A stretch of DNA of 64,000 bases. It comes from Microcyclospora pomicola (Eukaryota; Ascomycota; Dothideomycetes; Capnodiales). Below the pieces are notes generated by a model. It was not told where the DNA came from, ran no database searches, and worked only from the letters and a program-made list of their open reading frames with translations. Below, piece by piece: positions 46,280 through 59,120 of the stretch. Every line of letters starts with the position of its first letter. The first letter of the stretch is position 1. The stretch spans positions 1 to 64,000 of the forward strand of contig NHNY01000003.1 in the NCBI GenBank assembly GCA_002786065.1, in the 5' to 3' direction. The translations under genes and the position numbers were made by a program.

Positions 46280-46684
46280 ATGAATGCACTCTCCCGTTGG
46301 GGTCTGCTTCACATCTGCAAGCGCCTAACGCAGTGTACAGATCGAGCTCAAGTCTGTGGTATAACACACCCGTACCATATACGCCATATCAAGCCGATCA
46401 CCGTGCTAGGAATGTTGGTCAAGTTTTCGAAGGGCAGCATACATTTCGGATCCATGATCGTGATCCTACAGTCTGACAAACTCTCCTCCTACTTGTTTTT
46501 GAATGACGATGATGGTTCTGTCTTGAAGCAACTTCACCCTGGAGACTGGAATATAATCACCGCCTCGAAGAGCAGCAAAGCCATCAAGGAGCTACTACCC
46601 AATGGGAGAGAACCACATCTCTCGGAATTGAATGAGAGGTGGTACTGCCCGTCAAGAGATATTCCATCCCGAAGTGCGTCATGA
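46280..46684 (+). CDS. Weak candidate ORF, hypothetical
   Basis: An ATG-started frame of 134 codons with no domain I recognise. The middle (from about residue 50: FSKGSIHFGSMIVILQSDK, then a DDD loop) has protein-like alternation of hydrophobic and polar residues. It lacks any neighbour in its frame or clear splice partner. It may be a chance frame or one exon of an unannotated gene. Confidence 0.2.
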   Translation: MNALSRWGLLHICKRLTQCTDRAQVCGITHPYHIRHIKPITVLGMLVKFSKGSIHFGSMIVILQSDKLSSYLFLNDDDGSVLKQLHPGDWNIITASKSSKAIKELLPNGREPHLSELNERWYCPSRDIPSRSAS

Positions 46685-48014
46685 TCGTCTATCATGTCCA
46701 ATGCCTTGAAACGTACGGGACTAGTGCAGTCGTCTTTCATCTCAAGGGCTCACACGCACGTGGACTCAGCAGAAGTTCGTCCTGTATGTTGAACAGCCGA
46801 CCTCATGTTGAGTACTCCTGTGAACTGGAAATATCAGAGAATGACCTTCCAAGACACGTTGGCCATACCAAGTCACGACAAGTCTGCTGGTCGGGGTGTG
46901 CTCTAGGAAGCCCACGCAGCTTGATCAAACAGAGCACAGAGTGCCTTCAGGTGTATGAAAAGAAGCGGCATCTGGTCAGCTTTGAGCAGTGTTTACTTCA
47001 TGTCAGGAAATCCAGATCACTGTGCAGGGCATTTGAAGGGCTGTTTTCCACATCTTGATAGGGCCCGCTCTGCTGTGGCCAAGTAGATCGACTTCAGACT
47101 CAAGAAGGGTCGTTTCATGGATTACCTACCGTGTTTCACACCTCTCTAACGTCGTGACATGTTCATCATGCAGCTCTTGCCGACACGTAATGAGCAGTGT
47201 ATGCCTGGACGCGCAATGCAGATGTGGACGACCTATCGACTGTCACTTCATGACTAGTATGCAGCCAATCCAGCAGACGTAGGTAAGTGGGGATGGTTTG
47301 ACAAGCGCTGATCTCGTCGATCGTCGACCCTACGCACACAGTGGTAGATGCGCCAGAATAAACCCTACGGCGTGGTCCGTCGGTCGAAAATCTCCAAGGC
47401 AAGAGGAAAGCACTGGACAAACTATGGTGTGATGCTGGTGTCATAAGTGTCACAGTGGACAGTCGATGTTGGTAGACTAAAATATCGACAGGAGAACCAG
47501 AGTGTGGTTTGGCCTTGGCCATTGCTTCGACTGTCACTCTTGAGCGGAGAATCCAGGTAGTCCAATGTGGAGGGTCTTATTCCTTGTCAGCAGGGGGCAA
47601 CGTAAAGCGCAGAGCACTCGACGACAGTGAGATGTGACTCTCAATAGAAGACAATCACATGGCGCGGACTCACCGAGTATTTCCTCCGCAACATGCAGGA
47701 CCTCTCAACTCTCCATTCTTCTGATGGCTTGACAAACAAAACAAGGGAAGCTAGTCGTTCTTCATACACTGAACTGGCATGCTGTATGGTTCATACCATC
47801 CTTCCACGAGACTGAGAGGTTCGACGCGTCCATTCGCACAACTGCATCTGATGTCCCGTCAAATAATCTGGACTTGCATTCATGTGGATTATATCCTTCA
47901 TGACTGCACAAAGTTATTTCAAGAGCGAGCCTTGGTCGTTACAAGATCGGCCTCGTCAAGATCCCAAGAACGAACGATCATCAGGATCGTTATAGTCACT
48001 AACGAACCTTTGGT

Positions 48015-48338
48015 ATGTTGCGATCAGGATCCTCCGACTCATCACCTTCATTTTGCACTGCCTTCGTTGCGACTGTGAGAGAGCCGGGCACCCAGCCCGT
48101 GCCTTCGAGCTGTCTCCCAGCATATTCCGGGTGGCTTGATGAAAGTTGGCCTCTCGACCGCCGCATTAAGCCCGAGTATGTCGTCCGGACCACGAAAGAG
48201 GGCATCTTGGCTGGCTCTGAGCGGATTGGGGCGTGGGTCGCACAGGCGAGACCTTGGACTCATCGCCACGAGTATCTGTTGCGCATGAAGGGGCGGGGAC
48301 AACGATCATGGACGGGGCGCGTGCGTATCACGTTGTAG
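48015..48338 (+). CDS. Small candidate protein, hypothetical
   Basis: An ATG-started frame of 107 codons. The second half (from PEYVVRTTKEGILAG to the end) looks like a real basic helical protein, with well-mixed charged and aromatic residues (ERIGAWVAQARPW, RHEYLLRMKGRG). The first 40 residues are Ser/Thr/Pro-rich. I know no family for it. It sits inside the gene-poor stretch and has no supporting intron. Confidence 0.3.
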   Translation: MLRSGSSDSSPSFCTAFVATVREPGTQPVPSSCLPAYSGWLDESWPLDRRIKPEYVVRTTKEGILAGSERIGAWVAQARPWTHRHEYLLRMKGRGQRSWTGRVRITL

Positions 48339-49379
48339 CATGACTTGAGAGCGTTAACGATAGTTGGTGACAACAGAATATTGTTATAGCACACTTGTGC
48401 CACTGTAATGACCCTTCCGAAGGATCCAGAGAGGAACGGCGATGAAACTGGAGGTTTTGAGCGCCAGGGGGGTCGAACTCACAACCCATGCAAACGTACC
48501 AGCGTGCGACCTGATCCCTCTATGCACTAATGTTTTCAGAAATGGTTTCCGTTAGTCGCGAAGTCTCACACAGGATTTCCACTCAATCCACGGACAATAC
48601 TGTAGCTATGATGCATCGATCCGGAACGCAACCAATGCACAGCATTATGGGTCATTAATTGACTCATACCAACCAAGGTAGGCATGGTAGGGGCAGATGT
48701 TGCACATGACCCTTTTCCGCCACGATGGATCGACGGCTAGAGCTCTACCCTGAAAAAGCCGAGTTGTTGAACGATAAATCCATTTATGCAATCGCTGAAT
48801 TGGTCGCCGAGCTCTACTGCTTATGCCAGCGACAGTTTCACATTTTGCCACGAAAGAATGCCGTTGGTGCCTCCGTGTGCGACTGAACGAAAACGCAGAT
48901 CTGGAAGGAGGCAGACAAGGACTTCCGAGACGGTGCCGCAGAAACACATATCGGCCGGTATTCAACGTGATTGGTGACGGCAGCGTACATAGCGAGGACA
49001 GCTCACAAACGTCTGTCATTGTTGGCACAGCACCATGGACAGCTTACGACCCTGAATACATGATGATCTTGGCCCCCACATGACCAGGGCTGTCTAACAG
49101 CGCGAAGCCTGGGCCTCGATTTTGGTCGGAGGTTGGAGGGCGTGATAGGGTGGGAGCTCTCCGTGCATGCAGCCAATGTGGCTGATGAGTACTGCTTACG
49201 TGTCCTCACAGGATGAGCTGTGGAGCATAGTGCGTGTAGTGAGTTGCATTCACGTTCAATCTGTTCTGTCAGACCTGAATGTTGTTGGCATTGCTCTGCT
49301 GGTTCTCAGACATGCCAATCTTTTCGAGAGAGAAAACCCACGCAGGCCACGATCGAGTGGCTACCTCTCCACCTTGAAG

Positions 49380-49904
49380 TCAATAGATAGTCATCAATGT
49401 TCGTACTGTGTCACCGGCCACTGTTAGATGTGTCCCGTTTGCCTGTAGCGAGAAGAGCACGCCCGCTCCCTGACCCACCACAGCAGCGGTCTGCTCTTGG
49501 AAAGTCGTTGTCCACTGCGTAAAGCCTCTGAATTCTCCCGGGCTACGTCCGGTCCTGTCTCGGGTGGCGCTACAAGGAGTGTCATCGTATTCTGAATCGA
49601 ACTTCACCACGATTTCTTGCTCCGCGACCCTTTCGACAGAAGTCAAGCGCCACAAGATATTCATGTTATGATTGCAAACACGCTTCCAACCGATGACGTG
49701 AAGCTTGTAGACTGCATTCCACAGGTCAGATCCGTGTCCTAACCACCGTAACGCATACAACGTTGAACGGCATGATTGCTTGCACATCCCCGACTCGGCT
49801 CCCCGGGTGTTGCCTTCTTTGATCCGGAGCAATGATCTGGCTTCGACCAATCTACCATTCCTCAACGTGAACCTCAGCATCTCGCATAAAGCGGCCGTTG
49901 GCAA
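49380..49904 (-). CDS. Candidate ORF or exon, hypothetical
   Basis: The longest frame of the gene-poor stretch, 174 codons, ending at the stop at 49380. The C-terminal half, from VKFDSEYDDTPCSATRD to LFSLQANGTHLTVAG, resembles a beta-rich extracellular protein with an N-glycosylation site. No signal peptide is visible. An overlapping frame upstream (to 50211) might contribute another exon, but I could not find a convincing junction. Function unknown. Confidence 0.27.
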   Translation of the reverse strand: MPTAALCEMLRFTLRNGRLVEARSLLRIKEGNTRGAESGMCKQSCRSTLYALRWLGHGSDLWNAVYKLHVIGWKRVCNHNMNILWRLTSVERVAEQEIVVKFDSEYDDTPCSATRDRTGRSPGEFRGFTQWTTTFQEQTAAVVGQGAGVLFSLQANGTHLTVAGDTVRTLMTIY

Positions 49905-52900
49905 GTTCGTCCTCGAGTCTCACTGTGTGACCGACAGTGCTTGCGCCACTGCGAGCGTTTCCGCCAAGCACAAGTTGGCCTACATCTTGATGTTGTTGAC
50001 ACCACACCTTGTGCTCGGATAGCGGTTGGCAGCGGTTCCAGATTTGTTTGTTGAGCCTGAGCCCGCATCGTGAATCTTCGTGAATGAGAGTACATGTATA
50101 GAGAAGAAACGTCTGTGGTTGTTTCATGATGAGCACAACTTGACCGCACGGGCCAGAGAGGTGACCTTGCGCCACGACATAGTGGCTGATGGTGACGGTT
50201 TCAGAGGACAACGTCTTTCCCTCATCATACGCTTGACCCGAAAAAGGTCAGATCAGCGACGTACGCTAGGGCGTAAGTCAGGATGTCTCACTGTGGCCAC
50301 ACCTCGAGATGACAGTCCATCATCTGGTTCAGGCATAAGCTCTCTCGGTTACGCTCGTGGGTCGCAGAAACGATCGACAAGCTGACCGCTTGAGTAGACA
50401 AACTTCGAGCCATCAAGTTTGATGGGTATGGTATCATGATAACCATAGTGCTAGGTGCTTTGGAGCAACAGAGCGGCGAGAGCATTGCTGCTGGCAACGT
50501 CGACGTCGCGGTTTGTAACGCAGAGACCCGAGCTCGACACGTTCCGTGCTACCGGAGCTCAGACCGCTGCTACCACTGGCACGCGACCCGAGCATGATCC
50601 GGTCTGTTCTGTACATCGGGATCGCGAGACGATCGGAGCCGGTCAATGATTGTGTTGTGATACCGACGGCTGCGTGCAGACGAAGGGGTATTTCCGGCGG
50701 CGGCGAGCCGCAGGACGGTGGCCACCACGCTCCTAAGTCTTGCAATGATGCTGCGAATCTGCCGTCCGTCGTCGGTCGATCGCAAAGCCCAGCCTTACAC
50801 TCGTATTAATCGGATCCTGCGGTTCCACGGCCGGTACAGTTGTGTTCTGGGATATGTTACAGGTAGGCCGTGGGTGGCGGTGGGTGTGCTAGGGCTCTTG
50901 TCGAATTCGGGCGGACGTTGGCGTTTCATGTTTCTCGGATAGCTAGGGCTCCACGTGCCGTCCTTGGCAATCTCGGCTCCAGTCTGTGCGGTGGCGCTGG
51001 GATGTGCATCTATAGTATCAGCAGATGTGGCTGGAGGCGAGATGTATCGAGGTGCCCGGCCAGGTATGTGCACACATCACGACCATCGAGAGACCCTTGT
51101 GCTGTACTGCACATGGATCCTGGCGGCTGGATCAATCACGCACATCTGGCTGCCCGTCGGCTCCAACCTAACCTTGTGTCCAGTGCATCGAGCTGATATG
51201 TACTTACTAGTATGCAGCCTCATCCGCCCGGGCGTGATATCCGACAGGCGAATCAGTCACGAGCATGTTGTCAGTACCGATTCGAAAGATGGACCCGTTT
51301 TCACATGCCACGACATGTGATACTGTATTCTCTTCTGCTCAATCACCAGAGGATGCATGCATGATGCAACAACTCAGCCTTTAGACCATGCCCTAGACTT
51401 GGAGATCTCCATCGACATGTAAACGAGCACAACGAGCATACTCTAACCCAGATGAGATTCGACGGGGCGCAATCACTGTAGAGATCTTTGCCATCAAAGA
51501 GCCGCTAGTTCTGGATGTTTCGATGTCGTCGAAGCGAGCAGTCTGAGCCCACCGATACCCGATCAGGGAGGTGAAGGTGCGCAAAAATTCTCTGTCTTCA
51601 CTCTAACCTCTCCAATGCACCCATGATGGAATTGAGCTCCTGATGACGCTCAAATGAGGCCACGAATGGGCCAAGTGAGCACGCCCGGCCTACATGTCAT
51701 AGTGTCCACGACATGATGGAGCCGCGGTCCTCTGCATGCAGCATCGGCCTAGACCAACGGATTAAATGATGCATACGCCCGTATCAGCAATCTCGCGTAA
51801 GGCTCTGTTGGAGATGGGAAATAGTGCATCAAAGCAATGCATGTCTCCATCCTGCTGACCAACCTGGAGATAGCGCCTCCAATTGTCCGCGACCTCAGCG
51901 TGAGCATAGATACGCCGTACAGTATACCCATTCGGAACATGTCATCCAGCCGCAACGACATTTGCAGTCCTTGGCACGTTACAGGGCACAACGGCAGAAT
52001 GCCGTCTCGCGCACAAGCCACAACCGCGGTCATGGGTGTCGGGAACCTCAACGGTAGCTGATCGGCAGGACCTGTACATACGCAAGAACAAAGTTGCCTC
52101 CGTACCAATGTAGAGTTGTAGACACGGGCAATGCCAGCTACCAAAGCACGCCTTTCGGCCACCGGTCAGCCGTTGCGAAAGACTAAAAGGCGGGCCATCT
52201 GAGACATCGCCGGACGATGCATACGCTACTTGCTGCTTGCAGCTCTATGCCTTCGCCCACCATCACTCGGCTCGTGAGGCGACAGGTCGGGACAGGCGCA
52301 CCCTCGGCATCTTTTGACGCCGTCCAGGACGCACCACCTTCTTAGACATGCCGGTGGTGTGACCGTGGCGTTCATAATGATCTGACACTATGATCATTGA
52401 CGATTGTCAGCAGCAAAGCTTCGGCATGAGAAGCTCAGGCCAATCAACGGGTCCGGACTCCTTTCCGGCCCCCCTCCTCGAATCAGGTCTACGTACAGTA
52501 CCTAGGTGAAGTCTTCCAAGTGCCCTCGCGGATCCACTCGTGCGCGATTGCTTCGTAATACTGATGATCTTGACCCCGCTACTCGCGTCCTCATGGACCG
52601 TGTGCAAACACATTACCCACTGAGACTTCGGTATCGGAGCGACTGATCTTGCTCTATGGAAGCTCGACACGGGAGAGCTGGTGAGTATAGTGCGTGTCAA
52701 GCCTGACAACAGTGGTCCGGCAGTGTTCAGAGAGTGTTCTCACGCGCTGTTCCTAGATAGTCTCGGGCCTGGACTCGCGCGAGACGTGTGGTGTGGGGCC
52801 ACGCCCGGGAATGCTGAGCCGGCGATGTAAGCACAGCACAAATGCAGCCACAAACGCAGCACAAGCATACACTGCGACGTGAAAGGGACGACCAGGATAC

Positions 52901-54184
52901 GAGCCTCACGCCTATACATGCACACGATAGCCAGGCGACTGCAGACGGTGGCTGAGCGATCATCCAGCCGGGAGAGCTGGCATGGGCTGAGGTGTGGATG
53001 GCGTCCTGCCAGCCGCGCGGGAATTGAGTTGGGACTTGCGCGCGCTGGCCTGCTTTTCCTGCTTTTTGGTCGCATTCGACCCATGGAAGGCGAGAGATCG
53101 ATGATGCAGGGTCACGACCATGAACATGCACGTCTCATTTGTGACAATCTGACGGACCACTCAGCAAAGAGTGGGCCACCAGAAGGCAAGACCGACGACG
53201 GTAGCGGCAGCTGGCGAGAAGGGGCAAACTCCGGCAGACAACTACTGTAAGAGGAAATCCAGCAGAGTTTGGTGAGGGCTCTGCTCGGCGCACGTCCCCC
53301 ATACGCAAGCGAACCTCGCCGGCTGCCCTTTTCGGCGTCGTCCTCGGTTTCGATGAGGGGGCCGAGATGAGGTTGGAGATGTTGATGGTGGTGGGCGCGC
53401 TGCTGGCGCTGCCGGTATCACGACTGTTGCGATGCGGCCACCACTATTTACACTGCGGCCAAGGCTGAGCACCGGTGCCATGAAAACATCCATCACAAAC
53501 GCCGAGCAGTCAGTGCAGTAGTAGTGCCGGCCTGGCAGCTGAGGCACCGTGACAAGTCGCCGTTTAGATTTACCCTTCCGCCCACGCTAGCGCCAGCAGC
53601 AGCAACGGTCGTCTCCTGCTTCTCGCCTGCTGCCCTCCTCCGCCACCGGCCAACCTTGTCCGCACCATGAGCATCCCGAAACGTTGGCGCGGAAGAGCGT
53701 GGGAATTTGTATCCGAGACAGGACGTCTCACGTTCCAGAGCGAGATTCAGGATCGTTGCAGCAGGGCCAGCATAGGACGACATGACGGCGCCTGGGACGT
53801 TTGCTTTGCGTTGTCCATGGCCGGCCCCGAAAGAGCCTTTAGTCACTACTTGCCGCGCTCCTCCCATGCCATCCACTTGAGCCACCCTTATCTGCTGCTT
53901 CCGAGTCCCGGCAACTCATAACCCAAGCACATCCATTGCCTGACCTCGCCTGGAACTCTACGTGACATACAACATACCCTATTATCCTTGCTCACGCCTG
54001 CCGACTAGAACCACTCGTAACACCGAGTCTTGGGTACATGTACTCTACCGCTCCCAGGGCCAACCCACCCCGGTCTCGAATCAACAACCACCCTCCCAGC
54101 CCTGCTGCCGCCACCATCCTTGTTCTTCGTGCATCCCTCGTTCCCACCGGCGTCAAACGCGGACACCCTCGACCCGCCTCGACA

Positions 54185-54222
54185 AACGACGACAGCGACG
54201 ACGACGACGACGACGATAACGA
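54185..54222. repeat. GAC/CGA trinucleotide microsatellite
   Basis: About ten GAC/CGA triplets in the leader region upstream of the DUF8032 gene. It gives rise to an artefactual poly-Asp or poly-Thr frame, depending on the reading phase. Confidence 0.8.
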
Positions 54223-54809
54223 TCAGCACGGTGCACACCGTCGACATTTACTACGACGACCAACACTACTGGCATCGATCTTCCCCCGCCGTTCTAAGCA
54301 CCGCTTCTGACAACACCGTCACCACCGCGACCACTTCTTCCACCGATGGTACAGCTCTCCGTTCCGTACCTTGACTCTACCCCTCCTCTCTTACCCTTCC
54401 ACCGTCTGAACCCTCAAGCCATGACCCATGTACCATCCTCTTACCAGCCGGGATCCTACTCAACTACGATCGACGGCAAAGGCTGATCTGTCGTTTGGTG
54501 CGTGCTGGTGACGAGATATTAGCCGCTTCATCAGCCTCACCCCCGCCAGCGTCAGCATCTCCAGCGCACCAGCTCAATGATCCAGCATCTGTTTCAATGA
54601 TTGATCCAATCCGTGCCCAACTTCATCCCTAGGCACTCTTCACTCCACGAGATCCAACCAGGGATCAACCTGTGAGGGTCTACACTCAGATTCAACATCA
54701 CTCGCGTTCGACGACACAAAATCCCATCCTCTTGTCAATACATTCCATCGAACCTCGCACGACGCGCTGCACTGTTTGACGATCGTCCTGCTAACTCCGC
54801 CTGTATCAG

Positions 54810-57720
54810 AACCAACCAAACGCATCACATCACGGTCTGCCGCCGCCTCAATATCTTCAACAACACCAACCTTTGCCGGATCCGCGGTCAGCAGGTCTAC
54901 CGCATCTCCAACAACAACATCAGCCGCAGCCACAACATCTTCAACAGCAGCAGCACCCTCAACAGCAGCAGCAGCAGCCACGGAGCAATTCGCCTCGTCA
55001 CATACATCACTTACAGTCTCCGACCACTCATCAGGGTCCATACGCCGCTCCTCACCAACCCATCCAGAACGCACCCCAGCATCACCCAGCACACTACTCG
55101 GGGGCTTTGCAGAACGGCCCCCAGCACCACCAAGGTGATCCTCCGTTCTTTGGAGCCCATCCCAGCCCGTACAGTGCGACTTCCACCACCGGAAGCTACG
55201 CTTCTTCAGGTGAGCGAACTTTGTCCCTCCGTTGGCGAGCACGACAAGTCGAGGATCGTCTTTGCTAGCTCGGGCAACAGTTTATACTCCCGCCGGCGAA
55301 TGCTAACAGTCGTCTCAGAACCTGGCGACACGATGGCGACTCAAGCAGCAATCAGCCGGCAGCCATACCCCAACCTTCTCAGCTATCAGACCCCGCAATC
55401 AAGCTCGCCAGCATCGATACATTCACCGCAGACTGACGCTCATGGCCGCGGGATGTTCACCATGCCGGCAATGACACACCAGATGTACTACCAGCAACCA
55501 TATCCTATGCAGCATCAGTCTCCATACGGACAGCATCAAGCTCCTCCAATCCATCCACAATCGATCCCCCCACCTCAAGGCAGCGTGCCGTCTTTTCAAC
55601 ATTTCCCGAACCAGCCACAGCGACACCATTCAGAACCGCAGCTTATGCACTCCACCCAATCCCAATCTAGCATGCAGATCGACTCTAAACCCAGCCTTGG
55701 ATCGCTACAAAGGGATTCTTCAGTCTCGGGGATTGGAGCTCCACAACAGACTCAACAAACCACTTCAGGCCCAGGTATGTATGTCACGCAATGTCTCTTT
55801 GCTGTTTACTGACTCCACGACTCAGCGCCGGGTCCAATTCCCGCAACCACACCACTGGTAGTGCGCCAGGACAACAACGGAGTGCAGTGGATCGCATTCG
55901 AGTACTCACGAGACCGAGTGAAGATGGAGTACACCATCCGGTGCGATGTGGAAGCAGTCAACGTGGAGGAGCTCACCCAGGATTTCAAATCCGCAAACTG
56001 CGTATATCCACGTGCATGTTGCGGCAAGGACCAGTACAAAGGAAACCGTTTACACTACGAGAGCGAATGTAATGCGGTAGGATGGGCGCTGGCACAACTC
56101 AATCCGAATCTGCGGGAGAAGCGAGGCCTGATCCAAAGAGCGGTGGACAGCTGGAGGAACAGTAACCAGGATCCGCGATTGAGGAGTCGACGAGTACGGC
56201 GGATGGCCAAAGTGCACACACGAAAGTCGACCGTGGGCCCAGGTCCCTCAGGCCTGCCAGGCTCTCATGGACCATCAAGTGCGGGCTTGCAGCCACCCCA
56301 AGGTATGCCTCCCAGCGTACAACCGCCCAGCATTGGCCATGGTGCACCACAAATTCATCATCACGGTGAGGTACATCACAATACAGAGATGGGAGGGATG
56401 TACCAACACATGTAGAATATACGTCCCGTTTGGGGGACTTTACCACGATTCAAGCGACCGGCACGACTTGCGATATGCTTCCTGTACGATTTGTACAGTA
56501 GGTATTCAGACGGGGATATCTTTTCTTCTTGAGCGAGGCCGCGGCGACGTGCCCATCCGTTAAAATAACGTATTACACCTTCCTGCTTGCATGTGTTTCT
56601 CTGTCTGCCGTCACACTTGGTCTCTGATCCGTACACTACACTTCGCGCCTCACACTTGCTTATATGACGACTCGCCGCTAATCTGAGAGAACTGGCATGT
56701 AGATGGCGCTGAATATGGATCTCAAACGGCCCATCGGCTACAGCAACCACCGACGCAGCAATCGAGCGGATCACCCACATCCTCCACAGCCTCAGTCCGA
56801 CACGCGCAGAGCTTCTACCCGATGTATCCTCGGCAAGTGCCAGCAGGAGGCTCCTCAGTCGCGCCTCTCACGCTTGGTGCGATCGGCATACCCAGCCAAG
56901 CCCCCTTTCAAGCTCTGATCCCAGCTTCGAGCAACGAGGAAGACGACGAGCCCACCGTCCACAGCAGACCAGACGCGCCAGCCGGTAAACGCCGCAAATT
57001 CATCCTCGTCGACGACGTCCAGCGCGGCGGTCGCGTGCGTGTCCGCGTCATGCTCGACCAGGTCAATATGGACGACATGCCGGACGCTCATCTGCGCTGC
57101 AACGCCGTCTATCCGCGCTCGTACTTCCCTCGACAGATGCGACCGGCGCGGCACTCATCACGGGAGTCTGCTGCGCCCGCTGGTTTGGATGGCGATGTCG
57201 AAATGCGGGATGCGAGTCCCAAAACACCCGCGACGATTGCGAAGACGCTCGTGCCGGTGTCCCTGCTGGACGGGGCTGTCGTTGAGCTTCCCGTCCCTTC
57301 CATGATGCCCGCGCGTCGCGCCAAAGAGGAGGCGCTCAATGAGCTCGGGTATCGTATGAGCTGGGCCCAGACGCGCACGTTCAACCGCCGCACGCTGTTC
57401 TTGCAGCGCTCACGTAAGTACCGTCCTTGGGTGTGGAGGAAGGGAGACAGTGAGGCAACCGCAGTGGTCTCCGCCATCAGCATGTCGGAAAGGGTAACAC
57501 AAGTTCAAGCTCCTTTCAAGAGGGGTTTAATCGAGAGAGAATGCCTAGGCCGCATGCTGACCACTTTTATGCTCTTCTCACAGTGGACGCATACCGCAAT
57601 ATGATGCGCGGCTCCTTGTCAACGACGCCCGACTACCTCGAGACACGACCTGGACGGCGGAAGTGGTTGGCTCGTAAGACTCGCGTGGTGAAAAGGGAGT
57701 CGAATGCTTATGGTGAGTGA
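54810..57720 (+). CDS. DUF8032 fungal regulator, Gln-rich (5' exon unresolved)
   Basis: Five exons are supported: 54810-55209, 55319-55774, 55826-56365, 56703-57413 and 57584-57720, all in phase, 747 codons. The first begins at an acceptor (CTAAC branch, then TATCAG) with a stop upstream in frame, so a 5' exon with the ATG lies further left; ATGs at 54345 and 54420 are candidates. Domains in order: a Gln/His/Pro-rich region with poly-Gln; the conserved block GVQWIAFEYSRDRVKMEYTIR to WRNSNQDPRLRSRRVRR with several Cys (DUF8032); then a second conserved block with KFILVDDVQRGGRVRVRVML, LNELGYRMSW and LDAYRNMMRG. I recall both blocks in one protein in Aspergillus. Looks like a nuclear transcription regulator; targets unknown. 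The third and fourth of its internal introns (337 and 170 nt) are unusually long. Confidence 0.78.
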
Positions 57721-59120
57721 GCAGTAGAGGAAGCATGAGGTACGCTTGAGGAAGGGCATGAAGCAGTCAGGATTGAGAGATCTGATTGAAGAGTAACGGG
57801 AGATTTGGGGAAACGTTGACGCTGAACACGACACATGGCGTAAACGGTTGGCCTATGCGAGTACATGCTCTTGGGAGTTCTAGGTTGCTTCACAAAACGA
57901 GGAGACTATGTACGAGAATATGACAGTCAAATCAAAACGAGGCGAGGATGTTGTCAGCGATGGACGATGGTTGGGAAGCCATGAGATAGGTAAACAGGTC
58001 TCTCGAAGCTGTTTGATCGTTGGTATAGAATGAACGGCACAACGTCCTTGATGCATACCTACACGAGAGCAGGATTCGACTATAGCATAGACCAGATTCG
58101 TCCCATTGGAAGTGTATCTCGCGTATAATCTTGATCGAGCCATAGGCGAGTCAAACCACACGATCTCATGACAAGTAAGGTATCTCCTTTGCTTCCAACT
58201 TCAAGATCGTTGAGGAGTATGCGAGGACAGATCCATAAGATACATAGATAATAACTTCAGATCGGCATCGCCAGACTCCAGCATCATGCAGCACGCCCGT
58301 CTTCCCACGCATTTCACCCTACCGCACAAGTACTGTCTACCTTACCTACAGTACAACACGCCGGGGACCCGTCCGATGCCTGTCCAATATCATCCCCGTC
58401 ATAAGAGACAGGGTTCGCCACGCATCGACGGGAGACGAGGGAAGAGCACATGGCGATGGGCCGCTCCAGACCTTAAGGTAACTAGCTCTAGCTTCGAGGT
58501 GCGGTAGAAGTGGAGAGCGTAGGTACTTTTACACTCTAGCATCGGTATATTGCAAGTGCGGTATACATGGCGCTGCGCCAGAGATGTGCCTACACGTGGC
58601 GTTGTGCAGGGATAGCTTTGGGACTATATGAATCGTTCCTTGTTTGACAGGCTTGGCTTTTATTAGACGGCGCGGTGATATTGGGATCGGTCTCGTCTGT
58701 GGCTGGCTGGAGGGAGACGCGCTTTATGCATATTCACTTCGAGGGTATAGGGACGACACTGACAGCTTGTCTCCGCCCTGGATTATGGGACTGAACATTA
58801 AGGGTTGAAATGTAGTGTGTTGGGAAGACATGTAGTCCTGATCCCTGGGCACATTTCAGCGTCATATGACAACGGCGGCAACCATAGCATCTAGTTCACT
58901 CCTGACTGATGTGAAGATGTACTCCGGGTAATGCTCATCTATCCCATTCCGCTATCACTCCAAATGCAGCCACGAAGGCCGAAGCGCTAGATCCTTGCAC
59001 GCTATGAATGCGACATTCATACCAAGCTCCTCTCGGTTCATTCCAACGTAGACAAAAGTAGCGGCCAGCGCTCATACAGTACACATTCACGACATTGAAG
59101 AGAAAGGGCAACCTCGCTTT
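57721..59120. other. Convergent intergenic region, no gene seen
   Basis: About 1.4 kb between two convergent genes, long for two 3' ends alone. Only short frames are present. CTACCTTACCTACAG occurs at 58,338. Confidence 0.5.

Larger units (their letters stand above)
45791..54809. other. About 9-kb gene-poor stretch, not AT-rich
   Basis: The largest gap in the window. GC looks ordinary and there is no RIP texture, so it is not a decayed repeat of the subtelomeric kind. I checked both strands for domains and for exon pairs joined by short introns and found nothing I recognise. Three weak frames are listed separately. The last 0.8 kb (from about 54,000) is the C-rich leader of the DUF8032 gene. 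Confidence 0.5.

Noticed and set aside
54030-54374. Ser/Thr-rich ORF in the DUF8032 leader
   Set aside because: It does not start with ATG and is produced by the GAC microsatellite and C-rich leader.
57414-57604. Frame continuing past the DUF8032 fourth exon
   Set aside because: The continuation is not conserved, while splicing to 57584 restores the family motif LDAYRNMMRG.
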